Source of the DNA: Metaruminococcus_A gallistercoris
GTDB taxonomy: Bacteria > Bacillota > Clostridia > Oscillospirales > Ruminococcaceae
DNA length: 64,000 nt
Direction: 5' to 3'
Assembly (NCBI GenBank): GCA_904394975.1
Contig: CAJFNQ010000020.1
Coordinates: 1-64,000 of the forward strand
Shown here: positions 24,831-32,806 of the stretch, in pieces
How the letters are laid out: each line of letters begins with the position of its first letter
How positions within the stretch are numbered: the stretch's first letter is position 1
Position numbers and translations under genes: made by a program
The notes under the pieces: generated by a model
Told to the model about the DNA's origin: nothing
The model's database searches: none
Seen by the model: the letters and a program-made list of their open reading frames with translations, nothing else

Positions 24831-25647
24831 AAGCTGTAATCATGACTGCGGTTCCTGCAGCCAGAACTGCGGGGAACGTCAGGCGGAGAGCATGTACTTT
24901 AACCTGAATTCCATGAGCTCGGTCAAAAAAGTGATCGGCGTTGTATCCGGTAAGGGCGGCGTTGGAAAGTCCATGGTCACTTCCATGCTGGCGGTGCTGA
25001 TGAACCGCCGCGGGCACCACACTGCTGTTCTGGATGCGGACGTGACCGGTCCGTCGATTCCGAAAGCGTTCGGAATCAAAGAGAAAGCTATGCCGAACGA
25101 ATTCGGTCTGCTTCCGGCAAAGAGCAAGACCGGGGTTGATATTATGTCGGTCAACCTTCTTCTGGAAAACGATACCGACCCGGTCATCTGGCGCGGGCCG
25201 ATCCTTGCGGGTGTGGTCAAACAGTTCTGGGAGGATGTTATCTGGCAGGATGTCGATTACATGTTTGTTGATATGCCTCCGGGAACCGGCGATGTTCCGC
25301 TCACCGTGTTCCAGTCTCTGCCGCTGGATGGAATCATTGTGGTTGCGTCCCCGCAGGAACTGGTTTCGATGATCGTGGAAAAAGCGGTGAACATGGCGAA
25401 GATGATGAATATCCCCATTCTGGGCGTAGTGGAAAACATGAGCTACATCCAGTGCCCGGACTGCGGCAAGAAGATTGCTCTGTTCGGCGAAAGCCATGTG
25501 GACGAAGCCGCAGCGGCAAACGGACTCAAGGTGCTCGCCAAGCTGCCGATTGATCCGGCGGTCGCCAAAGCGGCGGACAGCGGCGTGATCGAGCTGTTTG
25601 AAGGAGATTGGCTGGACGGCGCGGCCGACCTGATCGAATCGCTTTAA
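24823..25647 (+). CDS. Mrp/Nbp35-type iron-sulfur cluster carrier ATPase
   Basis: P-loop ATPase of the Mrp/ApbC/Nbp35 group, which assembles and delivers Fe-S clusters. The 274-residue protein has a cysteine-rich N-terminus (C5, C9, C12, C16), the deviant Walker A SGKGGVGKS ending at residue 50, VDMPPGTGD, and a C-terminal CPDCGKK, the CxxC that bridges a 4Fe-4S cluster in the dimer. ATG 24823 is 9 bp after GAGGAG; ATG 24817 would be too close. It overlaps the regulator gene and precedes the NifX-like gene by 43 bp. Confidence 0.92.
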   Translation: MSESCNHDCGSCSQNCGERQAESMYFNLNSMSSVKKVIGVVSGKGGVGKSMVTSMLAVLMNRRGHHTAVLDADVTGPSIPKAFGIKEKAMPNEFGLLPAKSKTGVDIMSVNLLLENDTDPVIWRGPILAGVVKQFWEDVIWQDVDYMFVDMPPGTGDVPLTVFQSLPLDGIIVVASPQELVSMIVEKAVNMAKMMNIPILGVVENMSYIQCPDCGKKIALFGESHVDEAAAANGLKVLAKLPIDPAVAKAADSGVIELFEGDWLDGAADLIESL

Positions 25648-25690
25648 GAGTCAGGCTGTTTTTGAGTGATTGTTTTTGGAGGAATGAACC

Positions 25691-26092
25691 ATGGTACTGG
25701 CAGTTACGGCGGAAGGCAATGAGATCTTCCAGCATTTCGGACATACAAAGATGTTTAAGCTCTTTACAGTTGAGGATGGCAAGGTGGTTTCCCGCTCCGA
25801 TTTGGATACGTCCATGAGCGGGCACGAAGCACTTGCGGTCATTCTCAGACAGAACGGCGTTTCACTGCTCATCTGCGGCGGAATCGGCGGCGGCGCGAAA
25901 ATGGCGCTGCAGGCAGCGGGCATTGAGCTGATCGCGGGCGCGAAAGGCGACATTGAGACCGCGGTGCAGGAATATCTTGCCGGCCGGCTTCAGAATGACC
26001 CGACTGTGCAGTGCAGTCATCACCATCACGGTGAAGAGGGCGGTCACACCTGCGGGCATCACGCGGGCGGTCATTGCGGTCACCACGAATAA
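25691..26092 (+). CDS. NifX/NifB-like cofactor-binding protein with His-rich tail
   Basis: Small protein of the dinitrogenase iron-molybdenum cofactor biosynthesis family (RNase H-like fold), which in other bacteria binds metal clusters outside nitrogen fixation too. Residues 1-100 carry the family pattern HFGHTKMFKLFTVEDG and LLICGGIGGGAKMALQAAGIE. The last 26 residues (108-133) contain ten histidines and three cysteines, a likely metal-binding tail. TTGGAGGAATG gives the start. No nif structural genes are in the window. It ends the three-gene module, followed by a terminator. Confidence 0.9.
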   Translation: MVLAVTAEGNEIFQHFGHTKMFKLFTVEDGKVVSRSDLDTSMSGHEALAVILRQNGVSLLICGGIGGGAKMALQAAGIELIAGAKGDIETAVQEYLAGRLQNDPTVQCSHHHHGEEGGHTCGHHAGGHCGHHE

Positions 26093-26100
26093 GAAAGACA

Positions 26101-26135
26101 AAAAACACCTGCGCGGTTGCGCAGGTGTTTTTTTC
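26101..26135. terminator. Terminator after the NifX-like gene
   Basis: AACACCTGCGC (26104-26114), loop GGTT, GCGCAGGTGTT (26119-26129), then a T run; the A run on the other side lets it also end the convergent AraC gene transcript. Confidence 0.93.
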
Positions 26136-26141
26136 ACTGAA

Positions 26142-26981
26142 TTACACTTTTTCCACCGGGACCCAGATTTCACTGTAAGTGACCTTTGTTCCTTCGGTTG
26201 GCGCCGTATACATTTCAATGCTGTAGTTTCCGGCGAGTTTATAGTTTTTGCAGGATGGGAGCCATTCGCTCCATATTTTGGTGTTTACGCTTTGCAATGC
26301 TTCCGGCAGTTCGCCGCGGCAGGGAAAGACCGCCCAGGTACCGGCGGGGATGACCTCGGTTTTACAGCCTTCCGGGACGTTTTCCCAAGGGATGTAGTTG
26401 TCGGCGATGAGGTAATCGAAGCCGTTGCCCTCCACATTCATGCTGATGCCGTACATGCCGCAGATGGCGCGGTCATCGCCAGCTTGCATGTACTCTTCCC
26501 AGAACTGCGGGATCTCCTTATAAGCCGTCTCCATTTCAAAGTGGCGGCAGATTCCCATGACAGTGAATGCTGCCTTTTCAACGATTTGGTATTCCAACAT
26601 GTTTCCACCCTCCAGTGTCAGTTTGATTTTCAGCGGTGCGAAGGAACGGAGCGTACAGCCCTTTTTGCGGGCGGCCGACGGAGAAATGCCGTGAAATTTT
26701 GTGAATGCTCTGGTAAAACCATCCGGCGAATCGTAGCCGTATTTGAGCGCGATGTCAAGGATGCGCCGGTCGGTTGAGCAGATTTCCTGCGCGGCAAGGG
26801 TCAGCCGGCGGTTTTTGAGGTATTCACCCACGGTCAGCCCGCACAGCGCATGGAAGATTTTCTGAAAGTAAAAGCTCGACACATAGGCCTTCGCGGCAAT
26901 CTGTTCCATGTCGAGCGGTTCGGTCAGGTGCTCTTCCATGTAAGCGATGGCGTTGGCGATCCCGTCGTTCCAGCCGTTCAT
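26142..26981 (-). CDS. AraC-family regulator with GyrI-like effector domain
   Basis: Transcription regulator with the DNA-binding AraC domain first (about residues 8-105: two helix-turn-helix units, SSFYFQKIFHALCG and DSPDGFTRAFTKFHGISPSAARK), then a GyrI-like/AraC effector-binding domain to the end (AFTVMGICRHFEME, YSIEMYTAPT). This Rob/SoxS-plus-GyrI layout is common in Firmicutes for sensing small hydrophobic or cationic molecules. Length is 279 residues from ATG 26981, 10 bp from GAGGAG; an ATG three codons earlier lies 1 bp from that site. Monocistronic; no obvious target gene next to it. Confidence 0.88.
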   Translation of the reverse strand: MNGWNDGIANAIAYMEEHLTEPLDMEQIAAKAYVSSFYFQKIFHALCGLTVGEYLKNRRLTLAAQEICSTDRRILDIALKYGYDSPDGFTRAFTKFHGISPSAARKKGCTLRSFAPLKIKLTLEGGNMLEYQIVEKAAFTVMGICRHFEMETAYKEIPQFWEEYMQAGDDRAICGMYGISMNVEGNGFDYLIADNYIPWENVPEGCKTEVIPAGTWAVFPCRGELPEALQSVNTKIWSEWLPSCKNYKLAGNYSIEMYTAPTEGTKVTYSEIWVPVEKV

Positions 26982-27085
26982 ACGGGGCATGCTCCTCTCT
27001 CTTGCTGCTGTAAGCTCATTGTACCGGTTTTGTGAAAGAAATTCCCGACTTTGTCTGTCCGGTTGGGTCGGGTAAAATCATATTC

Positions 27086-27114
27086 AGTATAGAGCAAAAA
27101 GAAGCGGTTTGCAA
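27086..27114 (-). promoter_or_regulatory. Promoter of the AraC regulator gene
   Basis: On the minus strand TTGCAA (27109-27114) and TATACT (27086-27091) are separated by 17 bp. The leader to the ATG would be about 98 nt with no clear structure. Confidence 0.6.
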
Positions 27115-27181
27115 TGTGCGGATTTACTTTAAGACCGGATGCCTGCTTGGGGAGCGAACAAAACGGTGTTGCCGCACTCTC

Positions 27182-27210
27182 TTGCAAAACCTGTTCCGGC
27201 GTGATAAAAT
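27182..27210 (+). promoter_or_regulatory. Promoter of proS
   Basis: TTGCAA (27182-27187), 17 bp, TAAAAT (27205-27210). The short leader contains the hairpin AAGGGC/GCCCTT at 27232-27246 but no T-box, unlike alaS. Confidence 0.65.
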
Positions 27211-27266
27211 ATAACAGTTCAGTTGCATTATAAGGGCAATGCCCTTTTGAAAGGATACGAAATAAC

Positions 27267-28703
27267 ATGGCACAGAAAAAAATGGTCGAGGCAATTACCT
27301 CCATGGACGAAGATTTTGCCCAGTGGTATACCGACGTTGTCAAAAAAGCAGAGCTGATCGATTACTCCAGCGTAAAGGGCTGTATGGTCTTCCGTCCGTA
27401 CGGGTACGCGATCTGGGAAAACATCCAGAAGGATTTGGACGCGCGGTTTAAAAAGACCGGGCACGAAAATGTTTATATGCCGATGCTCATTCCCGAAAGC
27501 CTGCTCCAGAAGGAGAAGGATCATGTCGCCGGGTTTGCACCTGAAGTAGCATGGGTCACCCAGGGTGGGCAGGAAAAGCTCACCGAGCGGCTGTGCATCC
27601 GCCCGACGTCGGAGGTGCTCTTCTGCGAGCATTATTCAAAGGTCATCAACTCTTACCGTGACCTGCCCAAGCTGTACAACCAGTGGTGCTCGGTCATGCG
27701 CTGGGAGAAAACCACCCGTCCGTTCCTGCGCAACTCTGAATTCCTCTGGCAGGAAGGTCATACCATGCATGAAACAGCAGAGGAAGCAAAAGAAGAAACC
27801 ATGCGCATGCTGCATGTTTACGCGGATTTTTACCGGGATACGCTTGCCATTCCGGCAGTCATCGGTCAGAAGACCGAAAAAGAGAAATTTGCCGGCGCGG
27901 AAGCGACCTATACCATTGAGCCCATGATGCACAATGGTGTGGCGCTTCAGGGCGGTACCTCCCACTACTTTGGTGACGGGTTTGCCAAGAGCTTCGGCAT
28001 CACCTTCACTGGAAGGGACAACACGCTGCAGTATCCGCACCAGACCTCGTGGGGTGTTTCCACCCGCATGATCGGCGCGATCATCATGGTCCACGGGGAT
28101 GACAACGGCCTGATCCTCCCGCCGAAAATCGCTCCGATCCAGATCGCGGTGGTGCCGATCGCACAGCACAAAGAAGGCGTACTGGATAAGGCGCGCGCGA
28201 TTGCCGATCAGCTTTCCGAACAGTACCGTGTCAAGCTGGACGACAGCGACAACACCCCGGGCTGGAAGTTCAGCCAGTATGAAATGAAGGGTGTTCCGCT
28301 CCGTCTGGAGATCGGCCCGAAAGATATTGAGCAGAATCAGTGCGTGCTCGTTCGCCGTGACAACCGCGAAAAGATCGTTGTCAGCCTGGATCGTCTGCTG
28401 GAGGAGATCCCGAAGGTATTACAGGCGGTTCATGACGGATTGTATGAAAAAGCGCTGGCCAACCTGAAGGAGAAAACCTTTACCGCGCATAATTACGATG
28501 AATTTTTGGATCTGGCGAAAAACCATCCGGGATTCATCAAGGCGATGTGGTGCGGTGATTCCGCTTGTGAGGATAAGCTCAAAGAGGTCACCGGCGGCGT
28601 GAAATCCCGCTGCATCCCGTTTGAGGAGGAGCATATCTCTGACGTTTGCGTCTGCTGCGGCAAACCGGCGAAGCACCAGGTCTACTGGGGACGCCAGTAT
28701 TAA
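27267..28703 (+). CDS. proS: Prolyl-tRNA synthetase, archaeal/eukaryote-like type
   Basis: Charges tRNA-Pro. The 478-residue protein is of the short class without the editing insertion of common bacterial ProRS (about 570 residues): motif 2 region SVMRWEKTTRPFLRNSEFLWQEGHT, then YPHQTSWGVSTRMIGAIIMVHGD, an anticodon-binding domain, and the zinc-type C-terminal domain with cysteines (CGDSAC, VCVCCGKP) ending in WGRQY. GAAAGGATACG precedes the ATG. Single gene with its own promoter and terminator. Many Clostridia carry this type; transfer from archaea is an old event, not visible here as altered composition. Confidence 0.96.
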   Translation: MAQKKMVEAITSMDEDFAQWYTDVVKKAELIDYSSVKGCMVFRPYGYAIWENIQKDLDARFKKTGHENVYMPMLIPESLLQKEKDHVAGFAPEVAWVTQGGQEKLTERLCIRPTSEVLFCEHYSKVINSYRDLPKLYNQWCSVMRWEKTTRPFLRNSEFLWQEGHTMHETAEEAKEETMRMLHVYADFYRDTLAIPAVIGQKTEKEKFAGAEATYTIEPMMHNGVALQGGTSHYFGDGFAKSFGITFTGRDNTLQYPHQTSWGVSTRMIGAIIMVHGDDNGLILPPKIAPIQIAVVPIAQHKEGVLDKARAIADQLSEQYRVKLDDSDNTPGWKFSQYEMKGVPLRLEIGPKDIEQNQCVLVRRDNREKIVVSLDRLLEEIPKVLQAVHDGLYEKALANLKEKTFTAHNYDEFLDLAKNHPGFIKAMWCGDSACEDKLKEVTGGVKSRCIPFEEEHISDVCVCCGKPAKHQVYWGRQY

Positions 28704-28732
28704 TGCGGGTAGTTACGCTGTTTTGAACCATT

Positions 28733-28767
28733 CTGGCCGCCGGGTTTGCCCGGCGGCCAGTTTTGTT
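28733..28767 (+). terminator. Terminator of proS
   Basis: Perfect 12-bp GC-rich stem, CTGGCCGCCGGG (28733-28744) and its complement (28749-28760), loop TTTG, followed by TTTTGTTTT. Confidence 0.95.
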
Positions 28768-28906
28768 TTATCCTTTGGGCAGGGATGACCGCGGCAGAAC
28801 GCTGGTTTTGTCCGCACGGCGAACGAAATCGGAGACAAAACAATTTGTTGGTGATTATGCACAATTTTAAAGCTTCAATTTTTCAAAAGTTCTACACCTG
28901 TTTTTC

Positions 28907-28935
28907 TTGCTGTCCTGGCATGTCTATTGTATAAT
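28907..28935 (+). promoter_or_regulatory. Promoter of the S10-spc-alpha ribosomal cluster
   Basis: TTGCTG (28907-28912), 17 bp, TATAAT (28930-28935). Transcription would start near 28942, giving a leader of about 308 nt before rpsJ. Nothing else is recognisable between the proS terminator and this promoter. Confidence 0.75.
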
Positions 28936-28941
28936 AATTAA

Positions 28942-29249
28942 GCACGACTGCGACAGATATGCGATGAAGCGGGAGGTGGCCGTCCGAACGGACGGGGAAT
29001 TTCCGTGGAGTATGTCCGATTTTAAACCGGGCGACAACAATTACTGATAAAGTAAGTACGGTGTAAACTGGCACATGGTATGTGTTAAGTACATCTGCGT
29101 CGTATGGGCAGGGGTTCTTGCGGCCTTTTGCTCCAGTTCCGGAAAAACGTCAGTTTTTTCGGTTTTTTTAATGGATAATCGCGAAACACACGGCGCCGTG
29201 TTCAGTATTTGATGTTCACCGCAGGAACAATTTGAGGAGGCGATGAAAA
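28942..29249 (+). promoter_or_regulatory. Long structured leader of the S10 operon with internal terminator
   Basis: The 308-nt untranslated leader holds a stable hairpin CCGTCC/GGACGG (28980-28995) and, at 29139-29169, an intrinsic terminator: CCGGAAAAAC (29139-29148) pairs with GTTTTTTCGG (29153-29162), loop GTCA, then seven T. About 80 nt follow before the GTG of rpsJ. This layout fits attenuation of the ribosomal operon by a ribosomal protein or another signal. I do not recognise a catalogued RNA family. Confidence 0.6.
29139..29169 (+). terminator. Leader terminator (attenuator) upstream of rpsJ
   Basis: Ten-bp stem with one G-U pair, tetraloop GTCA, seven-T tail, lying between the cluster promoter and its first gene. 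No gene ends just upstream, so a role in ending an upstream transcript is unlikely and attenuation is the simplest reading. Confidence 0.65.
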
Positions 29250-29561
29250 GTGGCAGTCAAAGAAAAAATCAGAATCAGACTTAAGAGTTATGATCACAGT
29301 TTGGTGGATGCAGCAGCGACCAAGATCGTTGAGACCGCTAAGCGCACCGGCGCAAGAGTTTCGGGTCCGATCCCGCTCCCGACCGAGAAAGAGATCGTAA
29401 CCATTCTCCGTGCTGTTCATAAGTACAAAGACAGCCGTGAGCAGTTTGAGATGAGAACCCACAAAAGACTCATTGACATTTTAAGGCCGTCCAACAAAAC
29501 TGTTGAGGCTTTACAGGGTCTTGAGCTTCCTGCCGGCGTGGAACTGGAGATCAAACTCTAA
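29250..29561 (+). CDS. rpsJ: Ribosomal protein S10
   Basis: 30S subunit protein that also acts with NusB in transcription antitermination. The 103-residue protein (VKEKIRIRLKSYDHSLVD, then SREQFEMRTHKRLIDI) matches the family over its full length. Start is GTG 29250 after TGAGGAGG. First gene of the S10-spc-alpha cluster, downstream of the structured leader. Confidence 0.98.
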   Translation: MAVKEKIRIRLKSYDHSLVDAAATKIVETAKRTGARVSGPIPLPTEKEIVTILRAVHKYKDSREQFEMRTHKRLIDILRPSNKTVEALQGLELPAGVELEIKL

Positions 29562-29626
29562 GTTGAATCCGCGGCGCAGGTCATGTTGGCAAAACGCCAA
29601 CCAATAACCGAATAGGAGGAAAGACA

Positions 29627-30262
29627 ATGAAAAAAGGTATCGTTGGTAAGAAAATCGGTATGACTCAGATTTTCGACGACAACGGCAAGGTCATCCCTGT
29701 AACCGTAGTGGAAGCAGGTCCTTGCGTGGTGGTTCAGAAGAAGACCGTTGAAAACGACGGCTATTCCGCTGTACAGCTCGGCTTCGGCGAGATCAGCGTA
29801 AAGAACACCAACAAACCGCAGAAAGGCCACTTTGCAAAAGCGGACGCGGCGGTAAAAAGAACCCTCAACGAGTTCAAATTCGATGATGCGGATGCAATGA
29901 ATCCGGGCGACATCATCAAGGCTGACACGTTTGAAGTCGGCGACATCGTGGATGTTTGCGGCACCAGCAAAGGTAAAGGCTTCGCAGGCACCATCAAACG
30001 GTTCAACAACCGTTCTTTGAAAGCAACTCACGGTACAGGCCCGGTTGCTCGCCATGCTGGTTCTATGGGCGCTGGTTCTGACCCGTCCAGAATCATGAAA
30101 GGCAAGAAAATGCCTGGTCATCTGGGTGCTGAAACAGTTACTGTTCAGAATCTTGAAGTTGTGAAAGTAGATGCAGAAAACAACCTGATCGCACTCAAAG
30201 GTGCAATCCCTGGCCCGAAGGGCGGCATTGTTACCATTAAAAGTGCTGTGAAGAAAGCTTAA
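29627..30262 (+). CDS. rplC: Ribosomal protein L3
   Basis: Early-assembling 50S protein near the peptidyl transferase centre. The 211-residue sequence opens KGIVGKKIGMTQIFDDNG and has the loop THGTGPVARHAGSMGAGSDPSRIMKGKKMPGH in two recognisable halves (residues about 128-160). AATAGGAGG gives the start. Lies 65 bp after rpsJ and 17 bp before rplD. Confidence 0.98.
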   Translation: MKKGIVGKKIGMTQIFDDNGKVIPVTVVEAGPCVVVQKKTVENDGYSAVQLGFGEISVKNTNKPQKGHFAKADAAVKRTLNEFKFDDADAMNPGDIIKADTFEVGDIVDVCGTSKGKGFAGTIKRFNNRSLKATHGTGPVARHAGSMGAGSDPSRIMKGKKMPGHLGAETVTVQNLEVVKVDAENNLIALKGAIPGPKGGIVTIKSAVKKA

Positions 30263-30279
30263 CGGAAGGAGGAAGCAAC

Positions 30280-30903
30280 ATGCCAAACATGAAAGTTTTG
30301 GATAAGAATGGCAAAGAGGTTTCCACGATGGAGCTTTCTGATGCTATCTTCGGCGTAACCCCGAACGAGGCGGTTATGCATATGGCTGTTGTCAACTATC
30401 TGGCCAACCAGCGCCAGGGCACACAGTCTACCCTGACCCGTACTGAGGTTCGCGGCGGTGGCCGTAAGCCTTGGAGACAGAAAGGCACCGGTCATGCAAG
30501 ACAGGGTTCCATCCGCGCTCCGCAGTGGAGACACGGCGGCATCGCTCTTGGCCCGAAACCGCGTGACTACCGTTTTGCGCTCAACAAAAAGGTCAGAGCG
30601 CTTGCACTGAAATCTGCGCTTTCCGCGAAGGTTCAGGGCGGCGAGATGATCCTGCTCGATACATTTGCTATGACTGAGTATCGGACCAAAGAAATGGTAA
30701 ACACCCTTTCCGCAATCGGCGCGGACAAAAAAGTCCTCATCGCACTGCCGGCTGTTGACAATGTGGTCATCAAGAGCGCCGCGAACATCCCGGGCGTTAA
30801 GACCACCCAGTACAACACCCTGAATGTTTATGACATTCTCAACTGCGACAAGCTGGTTATGCTGAAAGATACCGCTCTCAAACTTGAGGAGGTGTACGCG
30901 TAA
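30280..30903 (+). CDS. rplD: Ribosomal protein L4
   Basis: 50S protein lining the exit tunnel; in gamma-proteobacteria it represses its own S10 operon, which makes it a candidate regulator of the leader seen upstream here, though that is inference. The 207-residue protein has the tunnel loop RTEVRGGGRKPWRQKGTGHARQG at about residues 53-75. Its stop overlaps the rplW start by one base (TAATG). Confidence 0.98.
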   Translation: MPNMKVLDKNGKEVSTMELSDAIFGVTPNEAVMHMAVVNYLANQRQGTQSTLTRTEVRGGGRKPWRQKGTGHARQGSIRAPQWRHGGIALGPKPRDYRFALNKKVRALALKSALSAKVQGGEMILLDTFAMTEYRTKEMVNTLSAIGADKKVLIALPAVDNVVIKSAANIPGVKTTQYNTLNVYDILNCDKLVMLKDTALKLEEVYA

Positions 30904-31196
30904 TGAAAGCGCCACAGGATATCATCATTCGCCCGGTCATGACAGAGAAATCCATCATGAGCGTTGGTGAGAAAAAATACACCTTTAAGGTTGCAAAGGA
31001 TTCCAACAAGATTGAGATTGCACAGGCTGTTGAAGTTCTTTTCGGCGTCAAAGTCAAAAAGGTCAACACCATGAACTGCAAAGGCCGTCGGAAACGCATG
31101 GGCATGAATGTCGGCTATCAGCCGGATTACAAAAAGGCCATCGTTACCCTGACCGAGGATTCCAAGGGCATCGAGGTATTCGAAAGCCTCGCATAA
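30903..31196 (+). CDS. rplW: Ribosomal protein L23
   Basis: 50S protein at the tunnel exit, docking site for trigger factor and SRP. The 97-residue protein contains DIIIRPVMTEKS at its start and the extended loop VKKVNTMNCKGRRKRMG. Coupled to rplD by a TAATG overlap; rplB follows after 95 bp. Confidence 0.97.
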   Translation: MKAPQDIIIRPVMTEKSIMSVGEKKYTFKVAKDSNKIEIAQAVEVLFGVKVKKVNTMNCKGRRKRMGMNVGYQPDYKKAIVTLTEDSKGIEVFESLA

Positions 31197-31291
31197 GCCG
31201 ACTGCAACAGTCCGGGTAGGTCCCGGACGGTGATGTATGGGGACGGCGGGTAAGGGCTGTCCTCGCTAAACCGAAACAAGGAGTGAAAACA

Positions 31292-32125
31292 ATGGCAATT
31301 AAAAGCTACAAGCCGACAACAGCTTCCAGACGTCATATGACAGTTGTTGATTATTCGGCTCTTTCCAAAGTAGCACCGGAAAAAAGCCTGCTTGAGCCGC
31401 TCAAGAAGACTTCCGGCCGTAACAGCTACGGAAGAATCACCGTTCGTCATCACGGCGGCGGAAACAGAAGAAAATACCGTGTCATCGATTTCAAGCGCGA
31501 CAAAGTCGGCATGAACGCAGAGGTTATGACCATTGAGTACGACCCGAACCGTTCCGCTCACATTGCGCTGATTAAATATGAAGACGGTGAGAAACGCTAC
31601 ATCATCGCACCGATCGGCCTGAAGGTCGGCGACATGGTTCGCAACGGTGCAGATGCGGACATCAAACCGGGCAACGCTCTTCCGCTGAGCGCAATTCCGG
31701 TCGGTACCGTCATCCACAACATTGAGCTTTACCCGGGCAAAGGCGCTCAGCTGGTTCGTTCCGCTGGTAACATGGCTCAGTTGATGGCAAAAGAGGGCAT
31801 TTACGCACTCATCCGTCTGCCGTCCGGCGAGCAGAGAAACATTCCTGCGAACTGCATGGCAACCATCGGTCAGGTCGGCAACACCGATCACGAGAACACC
31901 AACATTGGTAAGGCCGGTAAAAAACGCCACATGGGCTGGCGCCCCTCTGTCCGCGGTTCTGTTATGAACCCGAACGATCACCCGCACGGTGGTGGTGAAG
32001 GTAAATCGCCGATCGGACGTCCGGGACCTGTTACACCTTGGGGTAAACCGACCCTCGGTTACAAGACCCGTGCGAAACATCATCGCTCCGATAAATTTAT
32101 CGTGAAACGCAGAAATGCGAAATAA
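31292..32125 (+). CDS. rplB: Ribosomal protein L2
   Basis: 50S protein needed for subunit joining and peptidyl transfer. The 277-residue protein starts AIKSYKPTTASRRHMTV and has the conserved C-terminal MNPNDHPHGGGEGKSPIGR with the key histidine. ATG 31292 follows AAGGAG; a GTG three codons upstream lies within that site. The 95-bp gap before it is the longest in this part of the cluster and shows only a weak GTCCGGG/CCCGGAC-type hairpin near 31209-31227. Confidence 0.98.
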   Translation: MAIKSYKPTTASRRHMTVVDYSALSKVAPEKSLLEPLKKTSGRNSYGRITVRHHGGGNRRKYRVIDFKRDKVGMNAEVMTIEYDPNRSAHIALIKYEDGEKRYIIAPIGLKVGDMVRNGADADIKPGNALPLSAIPVGTVIHNIELYPGKGAQLVRSAGNMAQLMAKEGIYALIRLPSGEQRNIPANCMATIGQVGNTDHENTNIGKAGKKRHMGWRPSVRGSVMNPNDHPHGGGEGKSPIGRPGPVTPWGKPTLGYKTRAKHHRSDKFIVKRRNAK

Positions 32126-32148
32126 GCCGAAAGGAGACAGATGAATCT

Positions 32149-32430
32149 ATGGGCAGAAGTGTTAAAAAAGGGCCATACGTTCAGCCGGCCCTCTTACAGC
32201 GTGTTCAGAAGATGAACGAAACAGGGGAAAAAGTTGTGCTCAAAACCTGGAGCCGTGCTTCCACCATTTTCCCTGATTTTGTAGGCCATACATTTGCCGT
32301 CCATGACGGACGCAAACACGTACCGGTATATGTCACTGAGGATATGGTAGGTCACAAACTCGGCGAGTTTGCACCGACCAGAACTTACAAAGGCCATGCC
32401 GGCTCTAAGACATCAAACAACGGTAAGTAA
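32149..32430 (+). CDS. rpsS: Ribosomal protein S19
   Basis: 30S head protein that contacts the A-site finger and S13. The 93-residue protein begins GRSVKKGPYVQPALLQRV and includes WSRASTIFPDFVGHTFAVHDGRKHVPV in two blocks typical of the family, ending KTSNNGK. Between rplB and rplV. Confidence 0.97.
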   Translation: MGRSVKKGPYVQPALLQRVQKMNETGEKVVLKTWSRASTIFPDFVGHTFAVHDGRKHVPVYVTEDMVGHKLGEFAPTRTYKGHAGSKTSNNGK

Positions 32431-32450
32431 GGCCGGAAGGAGGATTTTGA

Positions 32451-32786
32451 ATGGAAGCTAGGGCTTATCTCAGACATGCCCGTATCGCCCCGAGAAAAGT
32501 TCAGATTGTACTGGACCTGATCCGCAACAAGCCGGTCGATCTCGCGATGGCGATTTTGAAAAACACACCGAAAGCTGCGTGTGAGCCTCTGGTAAAACTT
32601 CTGGCATCAGCAATTGCTAACGCCGAAAACAATCATGGTATGAACAGAGACGATCTTTACGTTGCAGAGTGCTTCGTCACTCCCGGGCCGACACTCAAAC
32701 GCATTCGGCCGAGAGCGCAGGGCAGAGCATTTAAGGTTCTGAAAAGAACTTCTCATATCACCCTTGTGTTGAAGGAAAAAGAATAA
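32451..32786 (+). CDS. rplV: Ribosomal protein L22
   Basis: 50S protein whose beta-hairpin forms part of the exit tunnel constriction. The 111-residue protein shows ARIAPRKVQIVLDLIR and the hairpin tip region PTLKRIRPRAQGRAFKV. GGAAGGAGG precedes the ATG. The rpsC gene follows after 20 bp. Confidence 0.97.
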   Translation: MEARAYLRHARIAPRKVQIVLDLIRNKPVDLAMAILKNTPKAACEPLVKLLASAIANAENNHGMNRDDLYVAECFVTPGPTLKRIRPRAQGRAFKVLKRTSHITLVLKEKE

Positions 32787-32806
32787 GCTGAAAGAGGAGG
32801 TAAACT

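Noticed and set aside
25953..26777. Plus-strand open frame of 274 codons across the NifX-like gene end and the AraC gene
   Set aside because: It runs through a terminator and lies opposite a clear AraC-GyrI protein; no family resemblance.
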